Source: CAZTDU01 sp050248795
Lineage (GTDB): Bacteria > Pseudomonadota > Gammaproteobacteria > Burkholderiales > SG8-39
Length of the DNA: 64,000 nt
Direction: 5' to 3'
NCBI GenBank assembly: GCA_050248795.1
Contig: JBFWRS010000002.1
Location: 76,606-140,605 of the forward strand
Shown here: positions 1-8,345 of the stretch, piece by piece
Numbering within the stretch: position 1 is the stretch's first letter
Layout: the number at the start of each line of letters is the position of its first letter
The notes under the pieces: generated by a model
What the model was told of the DNA's origin: nothing
Database searches by the model: none
The model's input: the letters and a program-made list of their open reading frames with translations, nothing else
Translations under genes and position numbers: made by a program

Positions 1-76
1 GGAACGGCACGAACATCCCGGACAGCAGCAGCCAGAAGGCGAACAGCGTTGCCGCCAGACTGATTGCGCGAATCAT
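1..76 (-). CDS. MrpE-like antiporter subunit, partial (5' end only)
   Basis: Only the first 25 codons are inside the window; the gene runs off the left edge. They encode a short Arg-containing N-terminus and then a hydrophobic helix with the string FWLLLSGMFVPF. That resembles the first membrane segment of MrpE/MnhE cation antiporter subunits, which often read WLLLSG. The ATG at 74-76 is preceded by a purine-rich GGGGAGAG. The gene is divergent from the complete mrp operon, which has its own mrpE at 4839. It could be the head of a second Mrp-like cluster or an unrelated membrane protein. Only the hydrophobic start is seen directly. Confidence 0.45.
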   Translation of the reverse strand, partial: MIRAISLAATLFAFWLLLSGMFVPF

Positions 77-175
77 CGCCCGCTCTCTCCCCTTGCATGA
101 ACGTCGCGCCGTGCGCGGCGCGTTCCGCCATGTTGTGGCGGATTCTATTACACGCGTGTCGCAGTTCGAGTTGGT

Positions 176-181
176 TAGAAT
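176..181 (+). promoter_or_regulatory. Possible -10 element of the mrp operon
   Basis: A TAGAAT hexamer lies 11 bases before the mrpA ATG. A second TAGAAT reads on the minus strand (plus 142-147), facing the divergent MrpE-like gene. No convincing -35 box is seen for either, and the short distance to the ATG would leave almost no leader. The call rests on the hexamer and its position only. Confidence 0.25.
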
Positions 182-192
182 CGGCCGGACCG

Positions 193-2970
193 ATGTCGCT
201 GATCCTCATCATCGCGCTGCCCCTGCTGCTGGGGCCGCTGTTCGCTTTCCTCGGCGCGCGCTTCGGACGGTCCGGATCCGCGTGGGCGGTGGCGGCGGTC
301 GCGGCGGCGGCGCTCGCGCTGGTGCTCGCCCAGGCCGGCGCGGTCATCGACGGCACGCCCCTCATGTGGCGCTGGCAATGGCTGCCCGAGGCGGGCCTGA
401 ACCTGTCGCTGCGCCTGGACGGGCTTGCGCTGCTGTTCGTGCTGCTGATCCTCGCCATCGGCCTTCTGGTCATCCTGTACGCCCGCTACTACCTTTCGCC
501 CGAGGATTCGCTCGGGCGCTTCTACGCCATCCTGATGGTGTTCATGGCGGCGATGCTCGGCATCGTCACTTCCGACAACCTGCTGGTGCTCGCCGTGTTC
601 TGGGAGCTGACCGGCGTCACCTCGTTCCTGCTGATCGGCTACTGGGGCAACCGCGTGGAGTCGCGCCAGGGCGCGCGCATGGCGCTCGCCATCACCGGCG
701 GCGGCGGGCTGGCGATGCTCGCGGGCTTCCTGCTGCTGGGCGAGATCGCCGGCACCTACGAGATCTCGGAGCTGATCGAGAAGCGCGAGCTGATCCACGA
801 GCACGCGCTTTACGTGCCGATGCTGCTGCTGGTGCTGCTCGGCGCCTTCACCAAGTCGGCGCAGTTCCCGTTCCATGCCTGGCTTCCCGAAGCGATGGCG
901 GCGCCCACGCCGGTGTCCGCGTACCTGCATTCGGCGACGATGGTGAAGGCGGGCGTGTTCCTCATCGCGCGCATGTACCCGATCCTCGGCCAGTCCGCGG
1001 TGTTCGAGTACACCGTGTGCGCGGTCGGCCTGACCACGATGGTGTTCGCCGCCTATGTCGCGGTGTTCAAGCACGACCTGAAGGGCCTGCTCGCCTACTC
1101 GACGATCAGCCACCTCGGCCTGATCACCTTCCTGCTCGGCCTGGATTCGCCGCTGTCGGCGCTGGCCGCGGTGTTCCACATCGTCAACCATGCCATCTTC
1201 AAGGCATCCCTGTTCATGGCCGCCGGCATCATCGACCACGAGGCGGGCACCCGCGACATGCGCCGCCTGGGCGGATTGTGGCGCCACATGCCGCACACGG
1301 CGACGCTCGCCATGGTGGCGGCGGCGGCGATGGCGGGCGTGCCGCTGCTGAACGGGTTCCTGTCCAAGGAGATGTTCTTTGCCGAGGCGCTCGAGCTCGA
1401 CCAGCTCGGGCTGCTGGGCGAGATCGCGCCCTACGCGGTGGTCGCCGGCGGCGCCTTCGGCGTCGCCTATTCGCTGCGCTTCATCCATGACGTGTTCTTC
1501 CATGGCGACGCGAAGGGCCTGCCGCGCACGCCGCACGAGCCGCCGCGCTGGATGAAGGTGCCGGTCGAGATCCTGGTCGCGCTGTGCATCCTGGTCGGCG
1601 TGCTGCCCGGCCTCACCGTGGCCACGCTGGTCGACGTCGCCGGTGCATCCGTTTTCGGCGCCGCACTGCCGCCGCACGACATCGCCATCTTCCACGGCTT
1701 CAATCTGCCGCTGGCGATGAGCGCGCTCGCCCTGGTGCTGGGCGCGCTGATGTACTGGGTGCTGCTGCATCGGCTCGACCTGCACCTGCACGTGCCCTCG
1801 GGATGGACCGGCAGGCTGCTGTTCACCCGCGCGGTAGACGGCCTGGTCGCAATCTGCCGGCTCATCACCGACCGGCTGGAGAACGGCTCGCTGCAGCGCT
1901 ACCTCGCGCTGATGATCGGCTTCGCCCTCGTCGCCGGCACCGCGCCCTTCATCGGCGCCGGTGACGTGGTGCTCACCGGGCCGCAGGCGCTGATGCCCGC
2001 GAACGCATTCGCCTGGGCGCTGTGGCTGGTGCTGGTCGCTGCGGCGCTCGGTGCGGTGCTGGTGCACCGGCAGCGCCTCGCGGCGGTGATCCTGGTTGCG
2101 GTGGTCGGCCTGGCGGTCAGCATCGCCTTCGTCTACCTCTCCGCGCCCGACCTGGCGCTGACGCAGATCTCGGTCGAAGTGGTCGCCACGGTGCTGCTGC
2201 TGATGGCGCTGGCGCTGCTGCCGGCAACTAGCGAGCCCGAGTCCGGCGCGGCACGCCGCTTGCGCGATGCCGGGCTCGCCGCCGGCGCGGGGCTTGGCGT
2301 CGGCCTGCTCGCCTGGGCGGTGATGACGCGGCCGCTGGAGACCGTGTCGTGGTTCTTCGTCGACCAGAGCGTCCCCGGAGGCGGCGGCACCAACATGGTG
2401 AACGTGATCCTGGTCGACTTCCGCGGCTTCGACACGCTGGGCGAGATCACGGTGCTGGCGATCGCGGCGATCGGCGTCGCCGCGCTGCTGGACGGGCTGC
2501 GTGTGCCGCGCGCCGCGCCACGGCAGGCGCACGATGCCTATCCGCTGATCCTCGCCACCGCGTCCAACGTCATGCTGCCGCTCACGCTGATGGTGTCGGC
2601 CTACATCTTCCTGCGCGGCCACAACGATCCCGGCGGCGGCTTCATCGCAGGCCTGGTGACCGCGATCGGCCTGGTCACGCAGTACATCGCCGATGGTTAT
2701 CGCGCCACCGGGCAGCGTTTCAACCCGGACTACGCGCGCGTGGCGGGCGCTGGCATCGCGGTCGCCGGCGCCACCGGCATCGGCGCATGGTTCTACGGCG
2801 CGCCCTTCCTTACCAGCGCGCACGGCTACGCCGGGATCCCGCTCCTTGGCAGCGTGCCGCTGGCGAGCGCCATCGCCTTCGACCTCGGCGTCTACCTGGT
2901 GGTGGTCGGCGCGACGCTGCTGATGCTGGTCGCGCTCGCCGGCGCGGGCGAACGCGAGGCCGCGGCCTGA
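193..2970 (+). CDS. mrpA: Mrp antiporter subunit A fused to subunit B (MrpAB)
   Basis: Large subunit of the multi-subunit Na+(K+)/H+ antiporter in the inner membrane, 925 residues. The N-terminal two thirds form a NuoL-like proton channel with the conserved Glu of WELTGVTSF (about 138) and Lys of FTKSAQFPFHAWLP (about 221). From about residue 780 the sequence is a MrpB domain (SAYIFLRGHNDPGGGFIAG). This A+B fusion is typical of group 2 Mrp systems in proteobacteria. The in-frame ORF opens at 64, but the residues before 193 are soluble and unlike the family; MSLILIIALPLLLGPL is the expected membrane start. mrpC begins one base after the stop. Confidence 0.95.
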   Translation: MSLILIIALPLLLGPLFAFLGARFGRSGSAWAVAAVAAAALALVLAQAGAVIDGTPLMWRWQWLPEAGLNLSLRLDGLALLFVLLILAIGLLVILYARYYLSPEDSLGRFYAILMVFMAAMLGIVTSDNLLVLAVFWELTGVTSFLLIGYWGNRVESRQGARMALAITGGGGLAMLAGFLLLGEIAGTYEISELIEKRELIHEHALYVPMLLLVLLGAFTKSAQFPFHAWLPEAMAAPTPVSAYLHSATMVKAGVFLIARMYPILGQSAVFEYTVCAVGLTTMVFAAYVAVFKHDLKGLLAYSTISHLGLITFLLGLDSPLSALAAVFHIVNHAIFKASLFMAAGIIDHEAGTRDMRRLGGLWRHMPHTATLAMVAAAAMAGVPLLNGFLSKEMFFAEALELDQLGLLGEIAPYAVVAGGAFGVAYSLRFIHDVFFHGDAKGLPRTPHEPPRWMKVPVEILVALCILVGVLPGLTVATLVDVAGASVFGAALPPHDIAIFHGFNLPLAMSALALVLGALMYWVLLHRLDLHLHVPSGWTGRLLFTRAVDGLVAICRLITDRLENGSLQRYLALMIGFALVAGTAPFIGAGDVVLTGPQALMPANAFAWALWLVLVAAALGAVLVHRQRLAAVILVAVVGLAVSIAFVYLSAPDLALTQISVEVVATVLLLMALALLPATSEPESGAARRLRDAGLAAGAGLGVGLLAWAVMTRPLETVSWFFVDQSVPGGGGTNMVNVILVDFRGFDTLGEITVLAIAAIGVAALLDGLRVPRAAPRQAHDAYPLILATASNVMLPLTLMVSAYIFLRGHNDPGGGFIAGLVTAIGLVTQYIADGYRATGQRFNPDYARVAGAGIAVAGATGIGAWFYGAPFLTSAHGYAGIPLLGSVPLASAIAFDLGVYLVVVGATLLMLVALAGAGEREAAA

Positions 2971-2971
2971 G

Positions 2972-3310
2972 ATGGAATTCCTCGTCGCCAGCGCCCTCGG
3001 GCTCATCACCGCCAGCGGCGTCTACCTGCTGCTGCGGCCGCGCACGTTCTCGGTGGTGCTCGGGCTGTCGCTGCTCGGCTACGCGGTAAACGGCTTCATC
3101 TTCGTCATGGGACGACTGGCGAGCGGCGCGCCCCCGCTGGTGTCGGCAGACGCCGCAGGCTACGCCGACCCGCTGCCGCAGGCGCTGGTGCTGACCGCGA
3201 TCGTCATCGGCTTCGGCATGACCGGCTTCATCATCGAGCTCGCGCTGCGCGCGCGCCAGGACGCGGGCAGCGACCACGTCGACGGCCGCGAGCCGGGGGA
3301 GCGCCGGTGA
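2972..3310 (+). CDS. mrpC: Mrp antiporter subunit C
   Basis: NuoK-like small membrane subunit of 112 residues with three hydrophobic helices and the family string DPLPQALVLTAIVIGF in the last helix. It works with MrpA and MrpD in the membrane domain of the cation/proton antiporter. It starts one base after mrpA and overlaps mrpD by 4 bases, so translation is probably coupled. The C-terminal tail after the last helix is hydrophilic and slightly long (SDHVDGREPGERR). Confidence 0.95.
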   Translation: MEFLVASALGLITASGVYLLLRPRTFSVVLGLSLLGYAVNGFIFVMGRLASGAPPLVSADAAGYADPLPQALVLTAIVIGFGMTGFIIELALRARQDAGSDHVDGREPGERR

Positions 3311-4842
3311 ACCACCTCGTCATCGTCCCGGTGCTGCTGCCGCTCCTGACCGCGGCGCTGCTGCTCGTAGCAGCGCCGCGGCTCGCCGTGCAGCGTGTCG
3401 CGGCAATCGCCGCGACGCTGCTGCTGGCCGCGGTGTCGGTTGCGCTGCTCTCGCTGAGCGCCGACGACGCGCACCGCGTGTACGCGCTCGGTGCCTGGCC
3501 CGCGCCCTTCGGCATCGTGCTAGTGCTCGACCGCACGTCCGCGCTCTTCGTCACCATCGTGTCGCTGGTTGCGCTGGGCGCGGTCGCCGCCGCCGCGGGC
3601 GGCTGGGACGCGCGCGGGCGCTACTTCCACGCGCTGTTCCAGTTCCAGCTCGCCGGCCTGAACGGCGCCTTCCTTACCGCAGACCTGTTCAACCTGTTCG
3701 TGTTCTTCGAAGTGCTGCTGATCGCCTCCTACTGCCTGCTGCTGCACGGCCTGGGCGCCCAGCGCCTGCGCGCCGCGGTGCACTACGTGGTGATCAACCT
3801 CACCGCCTCGGCGCTGTTCCTGGTTGCGGTGGCGACGCTCTACGGCCTCACCGGCACGCTGAACATGGCGGACCTCGCCACCCGCGTCGCCGAGCTGCCC
3901 GAGTCGGACGCGCCGTTCGCGCGTGCCGCCGGCCTGCTGCTGTTCGCCGTGTTCGCGGTCAAGGCGGCGATGTTTCCGCTGCAGTTCTGGCTGCCCGCCA
4001 CCTATGCGGCCGCGTGCGCGCCGGTCGCGGCGCTGTTCGCGGTGATGACCAAGGTCGGCCTGTACGCGATCGCGCGCGTCTATCCGCTGGTGTTCGGCGA
4101 TACGGCCGGTGCGGCTTCGCTGCTCGAGGCGCCGCTGATGCCGTTGGCGCTGGTCACCCTGGCGCTGGGCGCCATCGGCGCGCTCGCCGCGGCGCGCCTG
4201 GGCGGCGTGGTCGCCTGCTTCACCGTCGTCTCCGCGGGCACCGTGCTGGTCTCGCTCGCGCTGCTCAGCCAGGCCGGCGTCGCCGCCGCGCTCTACTACA
4301 TGGCGCACAGCAGCTTCGCGCTCGCGGCGCTGTTCCTCGTTGCCGGCCTGTTCGCCGCGCAACGCGGCGCCGAGGCAGACCGCCTCGCGCCGGGGCCGGC
4401 GCTGGCGCAACCCGGCCTGCTCGGCATGCTGCTGCTGGTCGGTGCGCTCAGCATCGCCGGGCTGCCGCCGCTGTCGGGCTTCGTCGGCAAGCTGCTGATC
4501 CTCCAGGCCGCGCGGGGCGAGCTGGCGCTGTGGACCTGGAGCGTGGTGCTCGGCGCCACGCTGCTCGCCATCGTCTGCCTGACGCGCGCGGGCAGCCTGC
4601 TGGTGTGGAACAGCGCACCCGGTCCTGCGCGCGCGCCCGGCGCCCGCGCGCTCGAGGTCGCGCCGGTGGTCTTCCTGCTCGGCTGCAGCGTGGCGATGGC
4701 TGCATTCGCCGCGCCCCTGCACCGCTATACCGATGCCGCGGCAGCCCAGCTGCTGCAGCCCGCCGGCTACATCAATGCGGTACTGTCCGCGGCACCAGAG
4801 CGCCGGGTGCGTGCGTTCCCCGATGCGGAGGCGCGACGATGA
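3307..4842 (+). CDS. mrpD: Mrp antiporter subunit D
   Basis: NuoM/N-like proton-translocating subunit, 511 residues, about fourteen predicted helices. Seen: FVFFEVLLIASYCLL in helix 5 with the conserved Glu, and AVKAAMFPLQFWLPATY with the conserved Lys, both expected of the antiporter-type channel. The start overlaps mrpC by 4 bases and the stop overlaps mrpE as ATGA. Full length for the family, with no sign of disruption. Confidence 0.95.
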   Translation: MNHLVIVPVLLPLLTAALLLVAAPRLAVQRVAAIAATLLLAAVSVALLSLSADDAHRVYALGAWPAPFGIVLVLDRTSALFVTIVSLVALGAVAAAAGGWDARGRYFHALFQFQLAGLNGAFLTADLFNLFVFFEVLLIASYCLLLHGLGAQRLRAAVHYVVINLTASALFLVAVATLYGLTGTLNMADLATRVAELPESDAPFARAAGLLLFAVFAVKAAMFPLQFWLPATYAAACAPVAALFAVMTKVGLYAIARVYPLVFGDTAGAASLLEAPLMPLALVTLALGAIGALAAARLGGVVACFTVVSAGTVLVSLALLSQAGVAAALYYMAHSSFALAALFLVAGLFAAQRGAEADRLAPGPALAQPGLLGMLLLVGALSIAGLPPLSGFVGKLLILQAARGELALWTWSVVLGATLLAIVCLTRAGSLLVWNSAPGPARAPGARALEVAPVVFLLGCSVAMAAFAAPLHRYTDAAAAQLLQPAGYINAVLSAAPERRVRAFPDAEARR

Positions 4843-5333
4843 AGGCGCTGCTGCCCCAGCCGCTCACCAGCGCGGTGCTCGCCGCCGGCTGGCTGCTGCT
4901 GGCCGGCTTCTCTGCCGCGCACCTGGCAATGGCGATCCTGGTCTCGCTGGCGCTGCCGTGGTTCACACGGCGCTTCGTCGGCGAGGCCATGGGGAAGGTG
5001 CGCGGCTGGCGCGGCCTCGCCCTGGCGGCGCGCTTCACGTTGCTGGTGACCTGGGACATCGTGGTCGCGAACGCGGTGGTCGCGCGGCTGGTGCTGGGCC
5101 CGCCGCAGCGGCTGCGCCCGGCCTGGATCGAGGTGCCGGTCGACCTCGAGCAGCCGCTGGCGATATCGCTGTTCGCGTCGATCATCACGATGACGCCGGG
5201 AACCGTGTCCGCCGACCTGTCCGACGACCGCCGCTGCCTGCTGGTGCATGTACTGGATACCGACAACCCGGCGGCGCTGGCGGCCGACATCAAGTCGCGC
5301 TACGAGCGCCCCCTCGCGGAGATATTCGCATGA
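4839..5333 (+). CDS. mrpE: Mrp antiporter subunit E
   Basis: Small membrane subunit of 164 residues. Two N-terminal helices (WLLLAGFSAAHLAMAILVS) are followed by the family signature TPGTVSADL in the cytoplasmic part and the string LLVHVLD near the C-terminus. The start ATG overlaps the mrpD stop and the stop overlaps the mrpF start, both as ATGA. It is needed for a functional Mrp complex in systems that have been studied. A second MrpE-like N-terminus is seen at 1-76, in the opposite direction. Confidence 0.93.
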   Translation: MKALLPQPLTSAVLAAGWLLLAGFSAAHLAMAILVSLALPWFTRRFVGEAMGKVRGWRGLALAARFTLLVTWDIVVANAVVARLVLGPPQRLRPAWIEVPVDLEQPLAISLFASIITMTPGTVSADLSDDRRCLLVHVLDTDNPAALAADIKSRYERPLAEIFA

Positions 5334-5599
5334 TGGAGTTCGCCCTCAACGTCGCTTTCGGCTCTATCGCGGTGGCGCTGGCGCTGTCGCTGTGGCGCCT
5401 GGCGCGCGGCCCCGACGTGCCGGACCGCATCCTTGCGCTGGATGCGATGTACATCAACGCCGTGGCATTCATCGTGCTGCTGGGCATCCGCACCGGCTCG
5501 GCGGCCTACTTCGAGGCGGCGCTGCTGATCGCGCTGTTCGGCTTCGTCGCCACGGTGGCGCTGGCGCGCTACGTGGCGCGCGGCGACGTGCTGGACTGA
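5330..5599 (+). CDS. mrpF: Mrp antiporter subunit F
   Basis: 89-residue membrane protein with three helices and the family motif GPDVPDRILALDAMYIN after the first helix. The start is the first ATG of an ATG-ATG pair and overlaps the mrpE stop by four bases. Part of the Mrp Na+/H+ antiporter; nine bases separate it from mrpG. Confidence 0.94.
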   Translation: MMEFALNVAFGSIAVALALSLWRLARGPDVPDRILALDAMYINAVAFIVLLGIRTGSAAYFEAALLIALFGFVATVALARYVARGDVLD

Positions 5600-5608
5600 G
5601 GAGGAAGC

Positions 5609-5920
5609 ATGGCAGAACTGGTCGTTTCCGCTTTCCTGCTGGTCGGCAGCTTCTTCGTGCTGGTCGGCGCCATCGGCCTTGCGCGGCTGCCCGATTTCTT
5701 CACGCGGCTGCACGCGCCGACCAAGGCGACCACGCTCGGGGTCGGCGGCATGCTGCTCGCGTCGATGGCGCACTTCCTCGCGCTCGGCGCGCCCAGCGTG
5801 CACGAACTGCTGATCACGCTGTTCCTTTTCGTCACCGCGCCGGTGAGCGCGTACATGCTGGCGCGTGCCGGGCTGCAGTTGAAACTGCGCTCGCGCGCCC
5901 CTCTGCCTCCTGCGGAGTAG
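5609..5920 (+). CDS. mrpG: Mrp antiporter subunit G
   Basis: 103 residues, three helices, with the characteristic RLPDFFTRLHAPTKATTLG motif between the first two. Shine-Dalgarno GAGGA lies just upstream of the ATG at 5609. It is the last gene of the operon. A short GC hairpin (5920-5934) without a T run follows, before the convergent LUD gene. Mrp complexes export Na+ (and sometimes K+ or Ca2+) in exchange for protons. Confidence 0.94.
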   Translation: MAELVVSAFLLVGSFFVLVGAIGLARLPDFFTRLHAPTKATTLGVGGMLLASMAHFLALGAPSVHELLITLFLFVTAPVSAYMLARAGLQLKLRSRAPLPPAE

Positions 5921-5941
5921 CTCCTTCGCGGAGCCGCGGCA

Positions 5942-6592
5942 TCAGCCGGCGATGATGACGTGCACGCGCGCAGGGCCGTGCGCGCCCAGCACCACGGTCT
6001 GTTCGATGTCCGCCGTGCGCGACGGCCCGGAGATGTAGTTCACCGCGCGCGGCAGCTGGCCGAGCTCGGCGCGCATCAGGTCCCAGGCATCCTCCATGTG
6101 CGCGACGATGCGCGACGCGGGGACGATCGCGACATGCGTCTCGGGCAGCAGGCTGACGCTGGAGGGCGTGTCCGGGCCGGACAGCACGCACAGCGTCCCG
6201 GTTTCCGCGATCGCGCAATAGGCGCCGGTGACGCCGATCGCATCCGCACCAACCGCCGCGCGCGCTTCGAGCGCAAGGCCGGCGCCGCGCCAGTCGAGCG
6301 TCGCCAGCCGCGGCCAGACGCAGCCCGACCTTGCGAGCTTGTGCGCGTCCAGGTATCGCGCCACCGCGCCGGGCGCATCCCGCTCGCTCGCCACCGCGTC
6401 CACCGTGCTCGCCAGCGCCGCGGCCCTGGCGCGGAAGCGCTCGACCAGGTCGCGGTCGAGCGCGGGCAACGGACCGCGCGGATGCGCGCGCAGGTAGGTC
6501 GTCACCAGGTCCTGCTCGTCCGCGCCCGGCGCGGCGCCGCCGCGGTGCTGCGCGCGGCGGATGCGCTCCAGGATGCGCTCGCGCGCCGGCAT
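5942..6592 (-). CDS. LUD-domain protein, LutC/YkgG family
   Basis: 216 residues of the LUD (lactate utilisation) fold: N-terminal helix MPARERILERIRRA, then a core with GVTGAYCAIAETGTLCV and the C-terminal ISGPSRTADIEQTVVLGAHGP signature. LutC normally acts with LutA and LutB in L-lactate oxidation. Neither partner is in the window, although the glycolate oxidase subunits farther along are functional analogues. The ATG directly follows the pntB stop, so it is probably the last gene of the pnt operon. Exact function is not established for orphan copies. Confidence 0.88.
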   Translation of the reverse strand: MPARERILERIRRAQHRGGAAPGADEQDLVTTYLRAHPRGPLPALDRDLVERFRARAAALASTVDAVASERDAPGAVARYLDAHKLARSGCVWPRLATLDWRGAGLALEARAAVGADAIGVTGAYCAIAETGTLCVLSGPDTPSSVSLLPETHVAIVPASRIVAHMEDAWDLMRAELGQLPRAVNYISGPSRTADIEQTVVLGAHGPARVHVIIAG

Positions 6593-8008
6593 CTAGTCCA
6601 GCGCCTTCACCAGGTCGTCGATGACCTTCTTCGCGTCGCCGAACACCATCATCGTCTTGTCCATGTAGAAGAGCGGGTTGTCCAGGCCGGCGTAACCGGC
6701 GGCCATGCTGCGCTTGTTGACCAGCACGGTGCGCGCCTTCACCACGTCCAGGATCGGCATGCCGTAGATCGGGCTGCCCTTCTCGTAGGCGAGCGGATTG
6801 ACGACGTCGTTGGCGCCCAGCACCAGCGCGACATCCGCGGTGCCGAAATCGCTGTTGATGTCCTCCATCTCGAACACCTGGTCGTACGGCACTTCGGCTT
6901 CCGCCAGCAGCACGTTCATGTGCCCCGGCATGCGGCCCGCCACCGGGTGGATCGCGTAGCGCACGCTGACGCCCTTGGCGGCGAGCTTGGCCGCCATCTC
7001 CTTCACCGCGTGCTGCGCGCGCGCCACGGCCAGGCCGTAGCCCGGGACGATGATCACGGATTCGGCGTTCGCCATCAGGAACGCGGCGTCGTCGGCCGAG
7101 CCCGAGCGCACCGTCTTCTGCTCGCCGCCCGCGGCAGCCGACCCCTCGGCGGCGCCAAACCCGCCGAGGATGACGCTGAAGAACGAGCGGTTCATCGCCT
7201 TGCACATGATGTAGGAGAGGATCGCGCCCGAGGAGCCGACCAGCGAGCCGGCAACGATAAGCAGGGAATTGTTCAGCGAAAACCCGATTCCCGCCGCCGC
7301 CCAGCCCGAGTAGCTGTTCAGCATCGAGATCACCACCGGCATGTCGGCGCCGCCGATCGGGATGATGATCATCACGCCGAGCATGAACGCCAGGCCCGCC
7401 ATGAAGATGAAGGGCGTCCACGCCTGGTCGTTCGACATGAAGAACGCGAAGCCGAATCCGAGCATCAGCACGAACAGCGCAAGGTTCAGCATGTGCTGGC
7501 CGGGGAACACCACCGGCGCGGAGGAAAACAGCCGGAAGTGCTTGCCCAGGCCCGCGAGCTTGCCGAAGGCGATCACGCTGCCCGAGAAGGTGATCGCGCC
7601 GACGAAGGTGCCGATGAACAGCTCCAGCCGGTTGCCGCGCGGCATCGGCTCGGCAACGCCGAAGGCGGCCGGGTTGTTCACCGCCGCGATCGCGATCAGC
7701 ACCGCCGCCATGCCGACCAGCGAATGCATCAGCGCGACCAGCTCCGGCATCTGCGTCATCTGCACGCGGCGCGCGAACAGCGCACCGACGGCGCCGCCGA
7801 TCGCGATGCCGAGGATGATCAACGCGTGGCTCTTCACCACCGCCAGCGTCACCAGCACGGCGATCGCCATGCCGGCGATGCCGAAGGCGTTGCCGCGGCG
7901 CGCCGTCTCGGGGTGCGACAGCCCTTTCAGCGCGAGGATGAAACAGACCGACGCGACCAGGTACCAGAGCGTCAGCTGGTTCGCGGTAATGGTGCGCACC
8001 TCATCCAT
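6593..8008 (-). CDS. pntB: NAD(P) transhydrogenase subunit beta
   Basis: 471 residues: about nine helices followed by the NADP(H)-binding domain III (VPGYGLAVARAQHAVKEM, then HPVAGRMPGHMNVLLAEA and YAEKGSPIYGMPIL-like loop). With PntA it couples proton re-entry to hydride transfer from NADH to NADP+ at the inner membrane. The start overlaps the end of pntA2 by eight bases. Full length, key glycine-rich loop intact. Confidence 0.97.
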   Translation of the reverse strand: MDEVRTITANQLTLWYLVASVCFILALKGLSHPETARRGNAFGIAGMAIAVLVTLAVVKSHALIILGIAIGGAVGALFARRVQMTQMPELVALMHSLVGMAAVLIAIAAVNNPAAFGVAEPMPRGNRLELFIGTFVGAITFSGSVIAFGKLAGLGKHFRLFSSAPVVFPGQHMLNLALFVLMLGFGFAFFMSNDQAWTPFIFMAGLAFMLGVMIIIPIGGADMPVVISMLNSYSGWAAAGIGFSLNNSLLIVAGSLVGSSGAILSYIMCKAMNRSFFSVILGGFGAAEGSAAAGGEQKTVRSGSADDAAFLMANAESVIIVPGYGLAVARAQHAVKEMAAKLAAKGVSVRYAIHPVAGRMPGHMNVLLAEAEVPYDQVFEMEDINSDFGTADVALVLGANDVVNPLAYEKGSPIYGMPILDVVKARTVLVNKRSMAAGYAGLDNPLFYMDKTMMVFGDAKKVIDDLVKALD

Positions 8009-8342
8009 GGCTCTTGTCTCCCGCCACGGCGCCGTCCTTCGGCGCCTTCGGGGCCTTCTTCCTGAACATCTCGAGCATGCGCTGCGTAACGAGGAAGCCG
8101 CCGAAGACGTTCACCGCGGCGAGCACTACCGCAGCGAAGCCCACCCAGCCGCCGAAATCGGTCTCGGCGGGACCGGCGGCGAGGATCGCGCCGACGATGA
8201 TCACGCTGGATATGGCGTTCGTCACGCTCATCAGCGGCGTGTGCAGCGCGGGCGTGACGTTCCAGATCACGTGATAGCCGACGAAGATCGCCAGCACGAA
8301 GATGACGAGGTTGGTGATGGTGGGGTCTACGATGCCGCTCAT
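8001..8342 (-). CDS. pntA2: NAD(P) transhydrogenase subunit alpha 2 (membrane part)
   Basis: 113 residues with three helices (ITNLVIFVLAIFVGYHVIW; HTPLMSVTNAISSVIIVGAI). It corresponds to the C-terminal membrane domain that is fused to PntA in E. coli but is a separate gene here, as in Rhodospirillum and many betaproteobacteria. It lies three bases after pntA1 and overlaps pntB. The lysine-rich C-terminus (RKKAPKAPKDG) is on the cytoplasmic side. Confidence 0.95.
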   Translation of the reverse strand: MSGIVDPTITNLVIFVLAIFVGYHVIWNVTPALHTPLMSVTNAISSVIIVGAILAAGPAETDFGGWVGFAAVVLAAVNVFGGFLVTQRMLEMFRKKAPKAPKDGAVAGDKSHG

Positions 8343-8345
8343 CTG

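Noticed and set aside
64..192. N-terminal extension of mrpA from the ATG-like start at 64
   Set aside because: The added residues are soluble and unlike any MrpA; the membrane start at 193 fits the family.
175..3009. Minus-strand open frame of 944 codons
   Set aside because: Fully antisense to mrpA, low-complexity Arg/His/Gln composition and no motif. A shadow of high GC content.
5920..5934. Terminator after mrpG
   Set aside because: Only a five-pair stem and no T run; kept as a remark, not as a terminator.
5960..8065. Long plus-strand frame across LUD and pntB
   Set aside because: Antisense to well-supported genes and rich in His, Arg and Asp without domains.
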